A stretch of 64,000 nt of DNA, taken from the NCBI GenBank assembly GCA_045598965.1, contig JAZRVH010000006.1, positions 32,351 to 96,350 on the forward strand, in the 5' to 3' direction. Position numbers and translations under genes: made by a program. The stretch comes from RGIG426 sp045598965. GTDB lineage: Bacteria > Bacillota > Clostridia > Oscillospirales > Acutalibacteraceae. Positions 7,211 to 16,862 of this stretch are shown here, piece after piece; position 1 is the stretch's first letter, and the number at the start of each line of letters is the position of its first letter. The notes beneath the pieces were generated by a model. It saw only the letters and a program-made list of their open reading frames with translations, had not been told where the DNA came from and did not search any database.

Positions 7211-8722
7211 TTATTTTGTCGCCTTGCGGAAATCGTACACCGCACCATACACGCCGCCGCCGAACGGACGGACATTCACGCCCTCTACCCCTTTGCCAAA
7301 CGCAAACGTACGGGCAGGGTAATACAGCGGCAGGCAAGGACAGCTTTTATACAGCTGTATTTCCGCCTTTTTATACGCATCACGTGCATCCTCGGCAACC
7401 GCCTTTTTAAGAAGCTCATCAAAGGTGCGGTCCGCAAGTCCGGTCACGTTGTTCACATCTCCGGTAGAAAACGCCGTCAGCACATCTTGCACCGTGCCGC
7501 CGGTCGCCACCGCCGTGCCTAACGCCAGCTCATAGTCGCCGGAGGAAATCCGTGCAGACAACTCCTCTGCCGGCAGTTTTTCCAGTTTGAAATACAGCGA
7601 AAACCGTTTTTGCCACGTCTGTAAAATTTCTGTTGCCATCTCAACCGAGCGGGCATCCTCCCCGCAAAGCAACGTGAGCTGCGACAGACCGGAAATTCGC
7701 TTTTTTCCCTCATCAAACGAGCCAAAGCCGTCGGATTCACGGACGTATCGCTCGCCGCCACAAAGCGTATCCGGAGGCACAAACCCCACCGCTATGTGTT
7801 CGCCGTCCTTTTCCAAAAGCTCGGTCAACTTTTGGCGGTCCACCGTGTTGCACAACGCCAAACGAACCGCCGTCGACAGCCCCTCGCTTTTGGTGTTAAA
7901 CCACAAGGCATACAAACCGTCAAACACGGTCTTGGTGGCAAATCCCGCTCGCTTCACCGCAGACAGCTGTGACTCCGGAACTGCCGCCGCCGACAACGCC
8001 TCGGACTCCAAAAGCTGCACCGCTTCCGCCTCGTCGGCGTTCACCACATAGCGAACCGCATCGGGTAAAATTTCCTCGGCGGCATAATATTTCGAATTCT
8101 TGCGTAAAATAAGGTATTCCCCGTGACTCCACGAGGACAACGTAAACGCCCCGTTACACAGCACGTATTCCTGCTCCATCCCATAGTGACCGGCACTTTT
8201 TTCAAAAAACGCCGCCGGACAAGGATAGTATGCCGTCTTTGAAAGTTTACGCAACAGCTCGCTGTCGGCTTGCTTGAGCGTCAACACAAAGGTGGATTCG
8301 TCCACCGCCTTAGCAGACGCAAAGTTCTTAAACTTCTCTTTCAAAGGAGAGCGTGTAGCGGGGTCGACCGCCCGAGCAAATGCAAAGGCGAAATCCTCCG
8401 CTGTCAGCGGCGTGCCGTCGCTCCATGTGGTGTGACGCAGGGAAAAGGTCACGGTTTTTCCATCCGGCGATATCTCCCACGTTTCGGCAACCGCCGGCAC
8501 AACCTCGCCCTCGTTTGTCAAGCGGGTAAGTCCCTCCATCGTAGCGGTCAGCACCTCGACCGAAGCGGCATCCTGTGCCATTTGGGGGTCTAACTGAACC
8601 GGCTCGGCACAAAGAGGAAACCGAAATGCCGAACCGTATTTGGATTGTCTTGCTCCGCAGGCAGTCGCCGAAAAACACATCACAACCGCCAAAACCACCG
8701 CCGCCAACTGCCGTATTTTCAC
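7211..8722 (-). CDS. Peptide ABC transporter substrate-binding lipoprotein (OppA-like)
   Basis: An extracytoplasmic solute-binding protein of family 5. It starts with a signal sequence and a lipoprotein-like cysteine in FSATACG, followed by FRFPLCAEPVQLDPQ, typical of the N-lobe. The middle holds the family pattern WSDGTPLTAEDFAFAF. The best start is the GTG at 8722, preceded by AAAGGAGGTGG; an upstream ATG at 8770 has no comparable site. No permease or ATPase genes flank it, so it is an orphan binding protein. Ligand unknown; peptide is the family default. Confidence 0.9.
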   Translation of the reverse strand: MKIRQLAAVVLAVVMCFSATACGARQSKYGSAFRFPLCAEPVQLDPQMAQDAASVEVLTATMEGLTRLTNEGEVVPAVAETWEISPDGKTVTFSLRHTTWSDGTPLTAEDFAFAFARAVDPATRSPLKEKFKNFASAKAVDESTFVLTLKQADSELLRKLSKTAYYPCPAAFFEKSAGHYGMEQEYVLCNGAFTLSSWSHGEYLILRKNSKYYAAEEILPDAVRYVVNADEAEAVQLLESEALSAAAVPESQLSAVKRAGFATKTVFDGLYALWFNTKSEGLSTAVRLALCNTVDRQKLTELLEKDGEHIAVGFVPPDTLCGGERYVRESDGFGSFDEGKKRISGLSQLTLLCGEDARSVEMATEILQTWQKRFSLYFKLEKLPAEELSARISSGDYELALGTAVATGGTVQDVLTAFSTGDVNNVTGLADRTFDELLKKAVAEDARDAYKKAEIQLYKSCPCLPLYYPARTFAFGKGVEGVNVRPFGGGVYGAVYDFRKATK

Positions 8723-8770
8723 GTCGACCACCTCCTTTTTTGTGTATGCGACAAGATTTTTTCTATGCAT

Positions 8771-8799
8771 ATTTTACCACGAAACTCCTTAAAATACAA
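8771..8799 (-). promoter_or_regulatory. Promoter of the OppA-like gene
   Basis: Minus strand TTGTAT (8794-8799), 17-base spacer, TAAAAT (8771-8776). Confidence 0.65.
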
Positions 8800-8850
8800 G
8801 GGTTTTCACCGGTTTTCCCTTTGTCAAGTCGAAAAGAGAGCAGATTTTTT

Positions 8851-8893
8851 GCCACAATTCACAAAAAAATACGGGAATTTTCCTAATTGTGGC
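8851..8893. repeat. Inverted repeat in the 472-base intergenic region
   Basis: GCCACAATT (8851-8859) is mirrored by AATTGTGGC (8885-8893), and ATGTGGCA follows. It lies between the divergent OppA-like gene and the 3D-domain gene. T-runs or A-runs flank it but it is not a clean terminator. It may be an operator. Nothing coding was seen in 8723-9194. Confidence 0.5.
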
Positions 8894-9065
8894 AAAAATG
8901 TGGCAGAAATCAACCAAACGACCGTTTTTTCTGCATTCTTTCCAAAAACCCCCACCATTAGCGGCTTGCGGACGGTTCATCTGAAAGAAACCGGGGAAAG
9001 ATTGTAAAGTTATCGCCCTTTACGTCGATTGTGCACTTTTCACAAAAAAGAACACCTCGTTTCGT

Positions 9066-9094
9066 TTGACAAACCGAAAAATGCCCGCTATACT
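9066..9094 (+). promoter_or_regulatory. Strong sigma-A promoter of the G5/3D protein gene
   Basis: TTGACA (9066-9071), 17-base spacer, TATACT (9089-9094). A leader of about 95 bases follows, with complementary segments near 9118-9128 and 9165-9175 (TCAGCGGGG / CTCTGACGGGG region). It does not match the ydaO riboswitch pattern that I looked for. Confidence 0.85.
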
Positions 9095-9194
9095 ACCGAG
9101 GAAGCCACCAAAAATTCCCGTCAGCGGGGCATTGCCCCCTATTTTCACTTAATCCAACATTCGCTCTGACGGGGAAAGAAAGGAATCGGCATTT

Positions 9195-10139
9195 ATGATG
9201 AATCCCATACGGAAAGCTCTGCACCACCTGCTGAACAACCGTGTTGTTTCGCTGGGTTCGGTCGCCGTGCTGACTCTAATCCTGACCGGCGTGCTGTCCA
9301 CGACTCCGGCGATGAACGAATTCGCCGCTGCCGCCGCACCCACCAAGCAGACGATTGCCACCACCGCCGCTTGTGCCATTACGGTTACGGCGGACGGCAA
9401 AACCATACCGCTCTCCATCCGTGTCGGCACCGTTGCCGACGCACTGGAGGCCGCCAACATCATTCTGGGCGAGGATGACCGTGTCTCCCCGTCGGAAAAA
9501 ACCTCCTTAAAAGACGGCCTCGCCATTACGGTCACCCGCATCGAGTTTGTCGAACGGGTCGAGCTGGAATCCATCCCCTTCGAAACCGAGGAGGAGGAAA
9601 CCACCACCTTGGACGAGGGGAAAACAAAACAAAAACAAGCCGGTGCTAACGGCATCTGCGAAAAAGTATATTGCGACAAGGTAGTCGACGGCGGCGTCGA
9701 AACCAGCAAAGAGCTCCGTTCGTCCGTGGTGTGTGAGCCCACGCCCGAAATCGTTCTTGTCGGCAAGAAAAAACCCGCACCGGTCACAAAGCCTGCCGGC
9801 GTTATTACGGACAACACCGGCACTCCCAAAAACTATAAATCCTGCCTGACCGGCATCGCCACCGCCTATACCAGCGACCGTGGCAACGCCGGACTTGTGA
9901 CCGCCAGCGGACTTCCCGCCCAAAAGGGTGTTGTGGCGGTTAATCCGGACATTATCCCGCTCGGCACAAAACTGTATATCGCCTCCCCCGACGGCAGTGT
10001 GGTATACGGCTATGCGGTTGCCGGCGACACCGGTGGTGCTATGTACAGCGGCGAAGCCCTCATTGACCTGTTCTACGACACGTATGACGAATGCATTCAA
10101 TTCGGTCGTCGCACCGTAAACGTGTATATCCTCGAATAA
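9195..10139 (+). CDS. Secreted G5 and 3D domain protein (YabE/Rpf-like)
   Basis: A cell-wall protein of 314 residues. It has a signal-anchor (VLTLILTGVLS), a DUF348-type segment (TVTADGKTIPLSIRVGT), a G5-like domain (about residues 110-195) and a C-terminal 3D domain (about 218-314) with AYTSD, the VVAVNP stretch, GDTGGAM and DLFYDT carrying the expected acidic residues. Family members are lytic transglycosylase-like wall remodelers used in growth and spore outgrowth. It has its own strong promoter and terminator. ATG at 9195 is used with AAAGGA upstream; a second ATG follows directly. Confidence 0.9.
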   Translation: MMNPIRKALHHLLNNRVVSLGSVAVLTLILTGVLSTTPAMNEFAAAAAPTKQTIATTAACAITVTADGKTIPLSIRVGTVADALEAANIILGEDDRVSPSEKTSLKDGLAITVTRIEFVERVELESIPFETEEEETTTLDEGKTKQKQAGANGICEKVYCDKVVDGGVETSKELRSSVVCEPTPEIVLVGKKKPAPVTKPAGVITDNTGTPKNYKSCLTGIATAYTSDRGNAGLVTASGLPAQKGVVAVNPDIIPLGTKLYIASPDGSVVYGYAVAGDTGGAMYSGEALIDLFYDTYDECIQFGRRTVNVYILE

Positions 10140-10153
10140 TCTTGCTTGCAATC

Positions 10154-10184
10154 AAAGCCCCGATATCGGGGCTTTTTTCTTTTG
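10154..10184 (+). terminator. Rho-independent terminator
   Basis: AAGCCCCGAT and ATCGGGGCTT form a stem, followed by a T-rich run. Confidence 0.88.
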
Positions 10185-10190
10185 TTTTAC

Positions 10191-10219
10191 TTGTATTTTT
10201 CAACATATCGTGCTATAAT
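10191..10219 (+). promoter_or_regulatory. Promoter of mnmE
   Basis: TTGTAT (10191-10196), 17-base spacer, consensus TATAAT (10214-10219). Confidence 0.8.
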
Positions 10220-10256
10220 TAGGTGTTATGTATTTTAAGAAAGGACGGCGTATACC

Positions 10257-11624
10257 GTGAACGATACCATCGTTGCCATTTCCACTCCGCTTGCCCCTGC
10301 CGGTCTCGGCGTTGTGCGGCTATCGGGTGCCGATGCCCCCGCCATTGCGGACCGTATATTCCGTCCTCTCGATGAGCATCGGTGCCCCTCCGCTCTCGCC
10401 GGATATACCGCCGCCTACGGCCACGTGTTCGACGAAAAAGGCGACTTTGACGATACCGTTGCTTTGGTGTTCCGTGCTCCTCACAGCTATACAGGCGAAA
10501 ACGTTGTGGAGCTTTCCTGCCACGGCGGCCTGTATTTGCTGCAACGCCTGGTGCGTGCCGCCGTCGTTGCCGGTGCCCGACCGGCACAAGCGGGAGAATT
10601 CACCAAACGGGCGTTTTTGAACGGCAAAATGGATTTAACCGGTGCGGACGCCGTCATGGATTTGATTGGGGCCCAAGGCGAATTGGCGGCAAAAGCCGCT
10701 CTTTCCGCACGGGAAGGTGCCACGTTTCGTGCCTTAGATGCCGTAAAAGCCGATTTGCTCGCCATTTCGGCACAAGCGGCGGCATACGTAGACTATCCGT
10801 ATGAGGACATCCCCGAGCTTACTCCCGACACCTTGCTTCAAACACTGACCGCCGCCGATGCCGCCCTCGAAGCCCTGCTGTCCACCTTTGATGCGGGAAA
10901 AATCCTGCGAGAGGGCATTGACACCGTTATTGTCGGTTCGCCCAACGTCGGCAAATCCACACTCATGAACCGGCTGACCGGCTATGAACGCAGTATTGTC
11001 ACCGACGAAGCCGGCACCACTCGTGACGTGGTGGAGGAGACGGTGCGGCTCGGCGACGTTACCCTGCGACTGGCAGACACCGCCGGTATCCGTGAAACGG
11101 ACAATCGAGTAGAATCGCTGGGAGTAGAGCGTGCCCGTGCCCGCTTAGAAGCGGCATCCCTGGTGCTCGCCGTGTTCGACGGCAGTCGCCCCCTCACCGA
11201 CGAGGACCGTGCTTTGGCCGCCCACGCCGCCGAAAGTCCCTTTGCCGTAGCGGTACAAAACAAATCCGATATCGGCGACGGCGATACCGCCTTTTTGCAA
11301 AGCCTCTTTGCCGAGGTGGTCACTCTTTCCGCTAAAACCGGCGACGGCATAGACCGCCTTGCCGACGCTATCCGGCGGATTACCGGGCTTGCCGCCCTTA
11401 CCGGCGACGAGGTGGTGCTGTCCACCGAACGGCAACGAGCCGCCACCTTAAACGCCCTTAACGCCGTACGCCGTGCCACCGATGCCGTGACCATGGGGCT
11501 CACCCCCGACCTTATCGGCACCGACGTGGAGGAGGCGATTGCCGCTATTGCGGAATTGACCGGCGAGCGAGTCAGCGAAGCCGTTGTCAACGAGGTGTTC
11601 GCCCGCTTCTGTGTGGGAAAATAA
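10257..11624 (+). CDS. mnmE: tRNA modification GTPase MnmE
   Basis: With MnmG it installs the carboxymethylaminomethyl group on the wobble uridine of certain tRNAs. The 455-residue protein has the folate-binding N-domain (TIVAISTPLAPAGLGVVRLSG), a helical domain, and an inserted G domain with GSPNVGKST, EAGTTRDVVEE, DTAGIRETDN and QNKSDIG. The C-terminal catalytic FCVGK is intact. It starts at GTG 10257. Its partner mnmG is 38 kb away in this window, unlike the compact arrangement near many origins. Confidence 0.97.
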   Translation: MNDTIVAISTPLAPAGLGVVRLSGADAPAIADRIFRPLDEHRCPSALAGYTAAYGHVFDEKGDFDDTVALVFRAPHSYTGENVVELSCHGGLYLLQRLVRAAVVAGARPAQAGEFTKRAFLNGKMDLTGADAVMDLIGAQGELAAKAALSAREGATFRALDAVKADLLAISAQAAAYVDYPYEDIPELTPDTLLQTLTAADAALEALLSTFDAGKILREGIDTVIVGSPNVGKSTLMNRLTGYERSIVTDEAGTTRDVVEETVRLGDVTLRLADTAGIRETDNRVESLGVERARARLEAASLVLAVFDGSRPLTDEDRALAAHAAESPFAVAVQNKSDIGDGDTAFLQSLFAEVVTLSAKTGDGIDRLADAIRRITGLAALTGDEVVLSTERQRAATLNALNAVRRATDAVTMGLTPDLIGTDVEEAIAAIAELTGERVSEAVVNEVFARFCVGK

Positions 11625-11742
11625 CCAAAACCTACCCCCGATTTCATTGTCCCCGTCACGAATTTTTTATAGTTTGTTTACACTTTTCTTTTGAAAACGC
11701 AGTATACTGTTTTCGGAAATTACTTATAAGGAGCGAAAATGT

Positions 11743-12705
11743 ATGATTGAAGTTGAACATCTGTCGAAAAAATACGGTCAGCACGTTGCGGTGCACGACC
11801 TGACGTTTTCGGTAGAAGAGGGCGAAATCCTCGGATTTCTCGGGCCGAACGGTGCCGGCAAATCAACCACAATGAATATGTTGACCGGTTATTTGTCTGC
11901 AACCGCCGGCAAAATCACCATCAACGGCTTTGATGTGTTGGAGGAGCCCAACGCCGCCAAAGCCAGTATCGGCTATCTTCCGGAGATGCCGCCGCTGTAT
12001 TTGGATATGACGGTGAAAGAATATCTCAATTTTATGTACGACCTGAAAAAATGCAGTCTGCCTCGTCAAGTGCATCTGGCGGAAATTTGCCACCTTGTAA
12101 AAATCGACGATGTCGCCGAGCGACTGATTAAAAACCTCTCCAAAGGCTATCGCCAGCGTGTCGGCTTGGCACAAGCCCTCATCGGCAACCCGCCGGTGCT
12201 GATTTTGGACGAGCCCACCGTCGGTCTTGACCCGAACCAAATCATCGAAATTCGCACCCTTATTCGCAGTCTCGGCAGACACCACACCGTTATTCTCTCC
12301 TCCCATATTTTGCCGGAGGTCGAGGCGGTGTGTGACCGCCTTATCATCATTAGCGACGGCAAAATCGTTGCAAACGGCACCGCCGCCGAGCTCGCCAAAG
12401 CCCAAACAGAGGATACCCGCTTAACGGTGATTATCGAAGGCGACGAAGCGGAGATTTCCTCTCTGCTCAAAAATCTGCCGGGTGTCCGCTCGGTGGTGGC
12501 TCTCGGAAAAAAAGAGCCCGGCACCTTTGCATTCCGCATTCAGCCGGAAGCCGGAGCGGATATTCGCCGTGATTTGTTTAGACGGCTCTCCGAAAGCGGG
12601 ATGACACTTCTCTCCTCCCGCACCAACGAACCGTCGCTTGAGGAGCTGTTCCTCTCGCTGACCCACGGCGACAACACAAAAGAGAAAGAAGGTGAGGAAG
12701 AATGA
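11743..12705 (+). CDS. ABC transporter ATP-binding protein (GldA/NatA-like)
   Basis: A 320-residue ATPase subunit with Walker A GPNGAGKST, signature NLSKGYRQRVGLAQAL, Walker B ILDEPTVGLDPNQ and H-loop SSHILPE. A C-terminal regulatory part follows residue 210. It opens a four-gene operon in which the stop codon of this gene overlaps the start of the permease (ATGA). A TATACT -10 box lies at 11703-11708 but the -35 is not convincing. The ATG is preceded by AAGGAG. The operon matches the Gld-type exporters found widely outside gliding bacteria; the substrate is unknown. Confidence 0.93.
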   Translation: MIEVEHLSKKYGQHVAVHDLTFSVEEGEILGFLGPNGAGKSTTMNMLTGYLSATAGKITINGFDVLEEPNAAKASIGYLPEMPPLYLDMTVKEYLNFMYDLKKCSLPRQVHLAEICHLVKIDDVAERLIKNLSKGYRQRVGLAQALIGNPPVLILDEPTVGLDPNQIIEIRTLIRSLGRHHTVILSSHILPEVEAVCDRLIIISDGKIVANGTAAELAKAQTEDTRLTVIIEGDEAEISSLLKNLPGVRSVVALGKKEPGTFAFRIQPEAGADIRRDLFRRLSESGMTLLSSRTNEPSLEELFLSLTHGDNTKEKEGEEE

Positions 12706-13412
12706 GTGCCATTTTCAAACGTGAGTTCCGTTCGTTCTTTACCTCGCCCATTGGCTATTTTGTGCTGGCAATTTTGTTTGCCATCTCCGGCTACTACTTC
12801 TATCTCGCCAACCTCGAATTCGGCTATCGCTCTATGTCCTTCGTTTTTTCCGCTCTTTACAGCTACGCTTGCTTCCTGGTGCTTCCCATTTTGACGATGC
12901 GGCTGTTTTCGGAGGAAAAACGCCAAAAAACCGACCAGGCGTTGTTTACCGCTCCCGTGCGGCTGACCGGCGTGGTCGTCGGCAAATTTCTTGCCGCTTT
13001 TCTTGTGTTCTTAATCGGCATCTCCATTACGTTGGTGCTTGCCGTGGTCATCGCCTTTGTCACCGACCCGAACTGGATGTCCGTCATCGGCAACTATTTG
13101 GGCTTGGCACTGTACGGCGGTATGCTGGTGGCGGCGGGACTGTTTTTCTCCTGTCTCACCGAAAGCCAGTTGATTGCCGCTCTTTGCACCTTTGCGTTTG
13201 AATTGCTTTTGTCCTCCGTCAACTATCTCACCACGGTGTTTGCGGACAACAAGCTGGTGGAAACGGCGGTCAACTTCCTCTCTGTCTCCGACCGTTACAG
13301 CCACTTCACCGCCGGTGCCATTCATTATGGCGACGTCGTGTTTTTCCTCTCTATGCAGGCACTGTTCCTATTCCTTGCGGTTCGTGTGTTAGACCGTAAG
13401 AGATGGGCGTAA
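12702..13412 (+). CDS. ABC-2 type permease (GldF-like)
   Basis: A 236-residue integral membrane protein with six predicted membrane segments, e.g. PIGYFVLAILFAISGYYFYL near the start and VVFFLSMQALFLFLAV near the end. EEKRQKTDQALFTAPV is the typical cytoplasmic loop of this permease group. It overlaps the ATPase gene by four bases and precedes the GldG-like gene by 18. Confidence 0.9.
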   Translation: MSAIFKREFRSFFTSPIGYFVLAILFAISGYYFYLANLEFGYRSMSFVFSALYSYACFLVLPILTMRLFSEEKRQKTDQALFTAPVRLTGVVVGKFLAAFLVFLIGISITLVLAVVIAFVTDPNWMSVIGNYLGLALYGGMLVAAGLFFSCLTESQLIAALCTFAFELLLSSVNYLTTVFADNKLVETAVNFLSVSDRYSHFTAGAIHYGDVVFFLSMQALFLFLAVRVLDRKRWA

Positions 13413-13430
13413 GAAAGGGGCGTGAGCGAA

Positions 13431-15140
13431 ATGGAAAACAAAGAATTACTCGAAGAACTCGAAACCGTTGACTCCTCTGTTGAAGCCGACAACCAAAACG
13501 ACAAAAACAACAAAAAACCGAAAAAGACAAAACTGGCAGACGGTCGCCGCTTCCGTTACGGCTCCTTTGCCACCGCTCTCACCGCTGTGGTGATTGTTGC
13601 GGTCATCCTGCTCAACGTATTGGTAACAGCGTTAGACGCTAAATATCCGCTGACGATTGACGTCACCGGCGACAAGGTGCTCACCCTCTCGGACGCCACC
13701 AAAGAGCTTGCCAAAGCGGTGAAAGAGCCGGTGCACATCACGGTATGTATCAACGAGGACTATTTCTCTAACCCCAACACCGGCAACAACGAAATGAACG
13801 CCGTGCTGTCCCAGTTCTATGCCACGCTGAAACAGCTTCACTCGCTGTCCTCCAACAATATCACCTATTCCTTTATCGACTTAACGAAGGACATCACCGA
13901 AGCCGCCGCCCTCTCGCAGTACAATGTGAAGGATGGCGAAATCCTGTTTACCTGCGGCAAACGCTCGAAAATCATCGGTCTGGATGCGTTGCTGGAATAC
14001 GACGACAACTATAACCAGTACCTGCAATACCAACAATACGGTATGACGTACTCCGGTGACTATACCTTTACCTCTTTGGTCGAACCGGCTTTGGTCAACG
14101 GCATCCAATCGGTGCTCAACGAGAATTTGGCACCGGTCACGATGCTCGTCGGCCACGGCGAGGACCAAAACGTGGTTGAGGCGATGACCTCCGTTTTGCA
14201 AAAAAGCGGCTACGAGGTGCTGACCCTTGACATCACCACCATGGAAAACACCTTTGACAAGGAAACCACCATGGCCATTCTGCCCGCTCCGTCCACCGAC
14301 TATTCCGCCGACGAGCTGGCTCTTTTGCGGGCATGGGCAAACAACAACGGCGGTATGAACCATCAACTGACCTATGTGGTCAACTACTCGGTCTATCTGC
14401 CGTCCCTGTCCGAATTCTTTACGGACAACTACGGTATTGAGGTCACGCCTTACTGGGTTAGCGAAACCTCTAACGGTCGCATTTTCTACAACGGCACCAC
14501 CTTCACCTATGGCGACCTTGCGGAAACCGACTTTACCGGTGCCGAGGAAAAGAGCATCAAATCTCCTGCCACGTGTGCGTTAAAGCTTCACTGGGACCAA
14601 GACAAGACGATGGCAAAATACAACCAAGCGGTTGTCACGTTCCCAAGCTCGGCAGAGATTATCAACTACCAAAACTACACCGAGGGCTATAAAGCCCTTT
14701 TGGAAAATGTGGACGTCAACGATTTGTCTAATAATGAAAAGAATGAGCTTCAACAAAAAATCGACGCTCTCGTTGCCCAAAACACCGCCAAAGCGGAGAG
14801 TTATCCGCTCGTCGGTATGGCGTATGCCCGCACCACCGCCACGATTGACGGTCAAGACGCCGCCACCTGTGCTCTGGTTTGCGGCAGTTCGGGAATGCTC
14901 GCCACCTATTTGACCGACGCTTCCTCGAAAAACGAAGCCACCTTTACACAAGTCTTTAACGGCATCAACGGCAACAAGTCTGCCGTGTCTATCGCCGGCA
15001 AAAGCTTGTCCAACTCTACGATGGACTTCGGCTCGGAGGGTGTGAAAAAGCTGGTCGGTCTCGGCTTGTTCACCCTGGTTTTGCCGATTACCATGCTGGT
15101 TTGCTGTCTCGTTGTGTTCCTGCGGAGGAAGAATTTATGA
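13431..15140 (+). CDS. GldG-like ABC accessory protein
   Basis: This protein has an acidic/Lys-rich cytoplasmic N-terminus, one membrane segment (ALTAVVIVAVILLNVLVTAL), a large extracytoplasmic region and a C-terminal membrane anchor (LFTLVLPITMLVCCLVVFL). The region YPLTIDVTGDKVLTLSD is the usual start of the ABC_transp_aux family, whose role is probably as an extracytoplasmic partner of the exporter. I prefer ATG 13431, ten bases after AAAGGGG; the in-frame GTG at 13422 is only one base from it. Confidence 0.85.
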   Translation: MENKELLEELETVDSSVEADNQNDKNNKKPKKTKLADGRRFRYGSFATALTAVVIVAVILLNVLVTALDAKYPLTIDVTGDKVLTLSDATKELAKAVKEPVHITVCINEDYFSNPNTGNNEMNAVLSQFYATLKQLHSLSSNNITYSFIDLTKDITEAAALSQYNVKDGEILFTCGKRSKIIGLDALLEYDDNYNQYLQYQQYGMTYSGDYTFTSLVEPALVNGIQSVLNENLAPVTMLVGHGEDQNVVEAMTSVLQKSGYEVLTLDITTMENTFDKETTMAILPAPSTDYSADELALLRAWANNNGGMNHQLTYVVNYSVYLPSLSEFFTDNYGIEVTPYWVSETSNGRIFYNGTTFTYGDLAETDFTGAEEKSIKSPATCALKLHWDQDKTMAKYNQAVVTFPSSAEIINYQNYTEGYKALLENVDVNDLSNNEKNELQQKIDALVAQNTAKAESYPLVGMAYARTTATIDGQDAATCALVCGSSGMLATYLTDASSKNEATFTQVFNGINGNKSAVSIAGKSLSNSTMDFGSEGVKKLVGLGLFTLVLPITMLVCCLVVFLRRKNL

Positions 15141-16804
15141 GTGAAAACCAAGAAAAAATTCCCGCCGCCGACACCGAAGAGGCGATTGTAACCGAAGAAG
15201 AATCCACCCTCTTTTCCACACCGAAAACGGTGGCAAGAAAAAACAGCAAGAAAAACCGGCTGGCGGCATTGCTGATACCACTGTGCATTGCGGTCGTGTT
15301 GGGCGGTGCAGTTGCCGCCGCTTATTTCGGCGGACTTTTCAATCAGCCAGAGACCTCCGACGTGTCGGAGGAGGAGAGCACACCCGAGTTGCCCTCGCTG
15401 GTGGATTTCTCCGAAACCGGTGTTTCCTGCATCCAATCCATTGCGGTGAAAAACGAAACCGGCAGTTATTCCTTTGTCCCCGACAAGGACGGCAATATGA
15501 CCGTAAAAGGGTATGAGGATTTGCCCCGTGACGCCTCGGCAGTGGAAAATATACTTGTCCAATATACCGCTGTCACGCCCGACCTGGAGATTGCAAAAAA
15601 TCCCACCGCCGAGCAACTGGACGCCTGCGGGCTCACAAAGCCCGCCGCCACTGTGTCGGCACAGTATACGGACGGATCGTCCTTAGAGCTTCAGTTCGGT
15701 CGCCTTGCCACCGGCTCTGACGCCGGCTATTACGCTATGGAAAAAGGCGGCGACACCATTTGGCTGTTCCGTGAGGACTATTTCCAAGCCATTATGCACG
15801 ACGACACCTATTTCCTCGGCAAAACGCTGATGACCGCTCCCTCGCCCAACAGCGACGATACCGTTGGTTCCGCCAAGTTGAAAACGATGACGCTGTCCGG
15901 CGGCAAACGCCAAGAGGACGTTGTGATGCGTTATGTGCAGCCGGACGATGACGCTTCGCTCCAAATGGCGGGAAAATTTGTGCTCGTCAAGCCGTTTGTT
16001 CACGCCGTAGACAACAACGTCACCGGCGATTGGGACAGTTCGCTTTGCGGCCTTTACGGTGCCACCGTGGAAGCCATCCACCCCACCGAGGCAGAGCTTG
16101 CCGCATTTGGGCTTGACAATCCTCGCACCGTGGTTACGCTGAACTTCGGTATTTATCAGTCCACCGACGCCGACGGCAAAACGTTAGACTTCCCGAAATG
16201 GTATAACGAGGTTTCCTACACCTTGAAATTGGGCAACCTCACCGACGAGGACACCTATTACGCCCTGATTGACGACGTGGATATGGTATACACCGTCAAC
16301 GCCGCCACCGTTCCCTATGTGGATATGGATTATGAGGACCTTGTGAATAAATCGCTGTTTTTGCGGTACATCACCGATTTGTCCGGCATCAACGCCACCG
16401 TAAACGGCGACCCGTATACCATCGCTATGAAGCACGGCTCGAAAAAGGATGAAAACGGCAACAGCACCGCCACCCTCACCGCCACCATCAACAAAGCGGC
16501 GATGGAGGAGGGCAACGTGCGGGCACTGTATGAGCAAATGATGAGCGTTGCCCGTGTTGCGGCGGCTCCCGACGATGCCACCGCCGACGGCACACCCGCT
16601 TTGACCCTTGCCCTTGTTCCCCTTGCGGGAGAGGCGGATACCACGTTTTCTTTCTATCCGTACTCTGCCAACCGCTTCCTCTGTGTGGCGGGCGACAACG
16701 ACCGCTTCCTCGTAAAAGCGTCGGATGTGCAGGAGCTGGCATCCCGGTTTCAGTCTTGTGCCAACATCGCCGCAAACTCCGCAAAGACAACCACCGCTTC
16801 ATAA
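15137..16804 (+). CDS. DUF4340 domain membrane-anchored protein
   Basis: The 555-residue product has a charged cytoplasmic N-terminus, one membrane segment (about residues 42-66) and an extracytoplasmic region with the DUF4340 pattern, including VKNETGSYSFVPDKDG and LELQFGRLATGSDAGYYAM. DUF4340 proteins typically follow GldG-like genes and probably complete the exporter complex. Its ATG overlaps the previous stop codon (ATGA), which indicates translational coupling. It ends the operon at a strong terminator. Confidence 0.88.
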   Translation: MSENQEKIPAADTEEAIVTEEESTLFSTPKTVARKNSKKNRLAALLIPLCIAVVLGGAVAAAYFGGLFNQPETSDVSEEESTPELPSLVDFSETGVSCIQSIAVKNETGSYSFVPDKDGNMTVKGYEDLPRDASAVENILVQYTAVTPDLEIAKNPTAEQLDACGLTKPAATVSAQYTDGSSLELQFGRLATGSDAGYYAMEKGGDTIWLFREDYFQAIMHDDTYFLGKTLMTAPSPNSDDTVGSAKLKTMTLSGGKRQEDVVMRYVQPDDDASLQMAGKFVLVKPFVHAVDNNVTGDWDSSLCGLYGATVEAIHPTEAELAAFGLDNPRTVVTLNFGIYQSTDADGKTLDFPKWYNEVSYTLKLGNLTDEDTYYALIDDVDMVYTVNAATVPYVDMDYEDLVNKSLFLRYITDLSGINATVNGDPYTIAMKHGSKKDENGNSTATLTATINKAAMEEGNVRALYEQMMSVARVAAAPDDATADGTPALTLALVPLAGEADTTFSFYPYSANRFLCVAGDNDRFLVKASDVQELASRFQSCANIAANSAKTTTAS

Positions 16805-16822
16805 AACGCTATAAAAAAAGAG

Positions 16823-16862
16823 AACCTCCGTGGGTCATTAGACGGCCCACGGAGGTTTTTTG
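16823..16862. terminator. Bidirectional terminator
   Basis: AACCTCCGTGGG pairs with CCCACGGAGGTT, with A-run upstream and T-run downstream, between convergent genes. Confidence 0.9.

Noticed and set aside
9095..9194. ydaO (cyclic di-AMP) riboswitch upstream of the 3D-domain gene
   Set aside because: The conserved aptamer blocks are absent; only a simple hairpin is visible.
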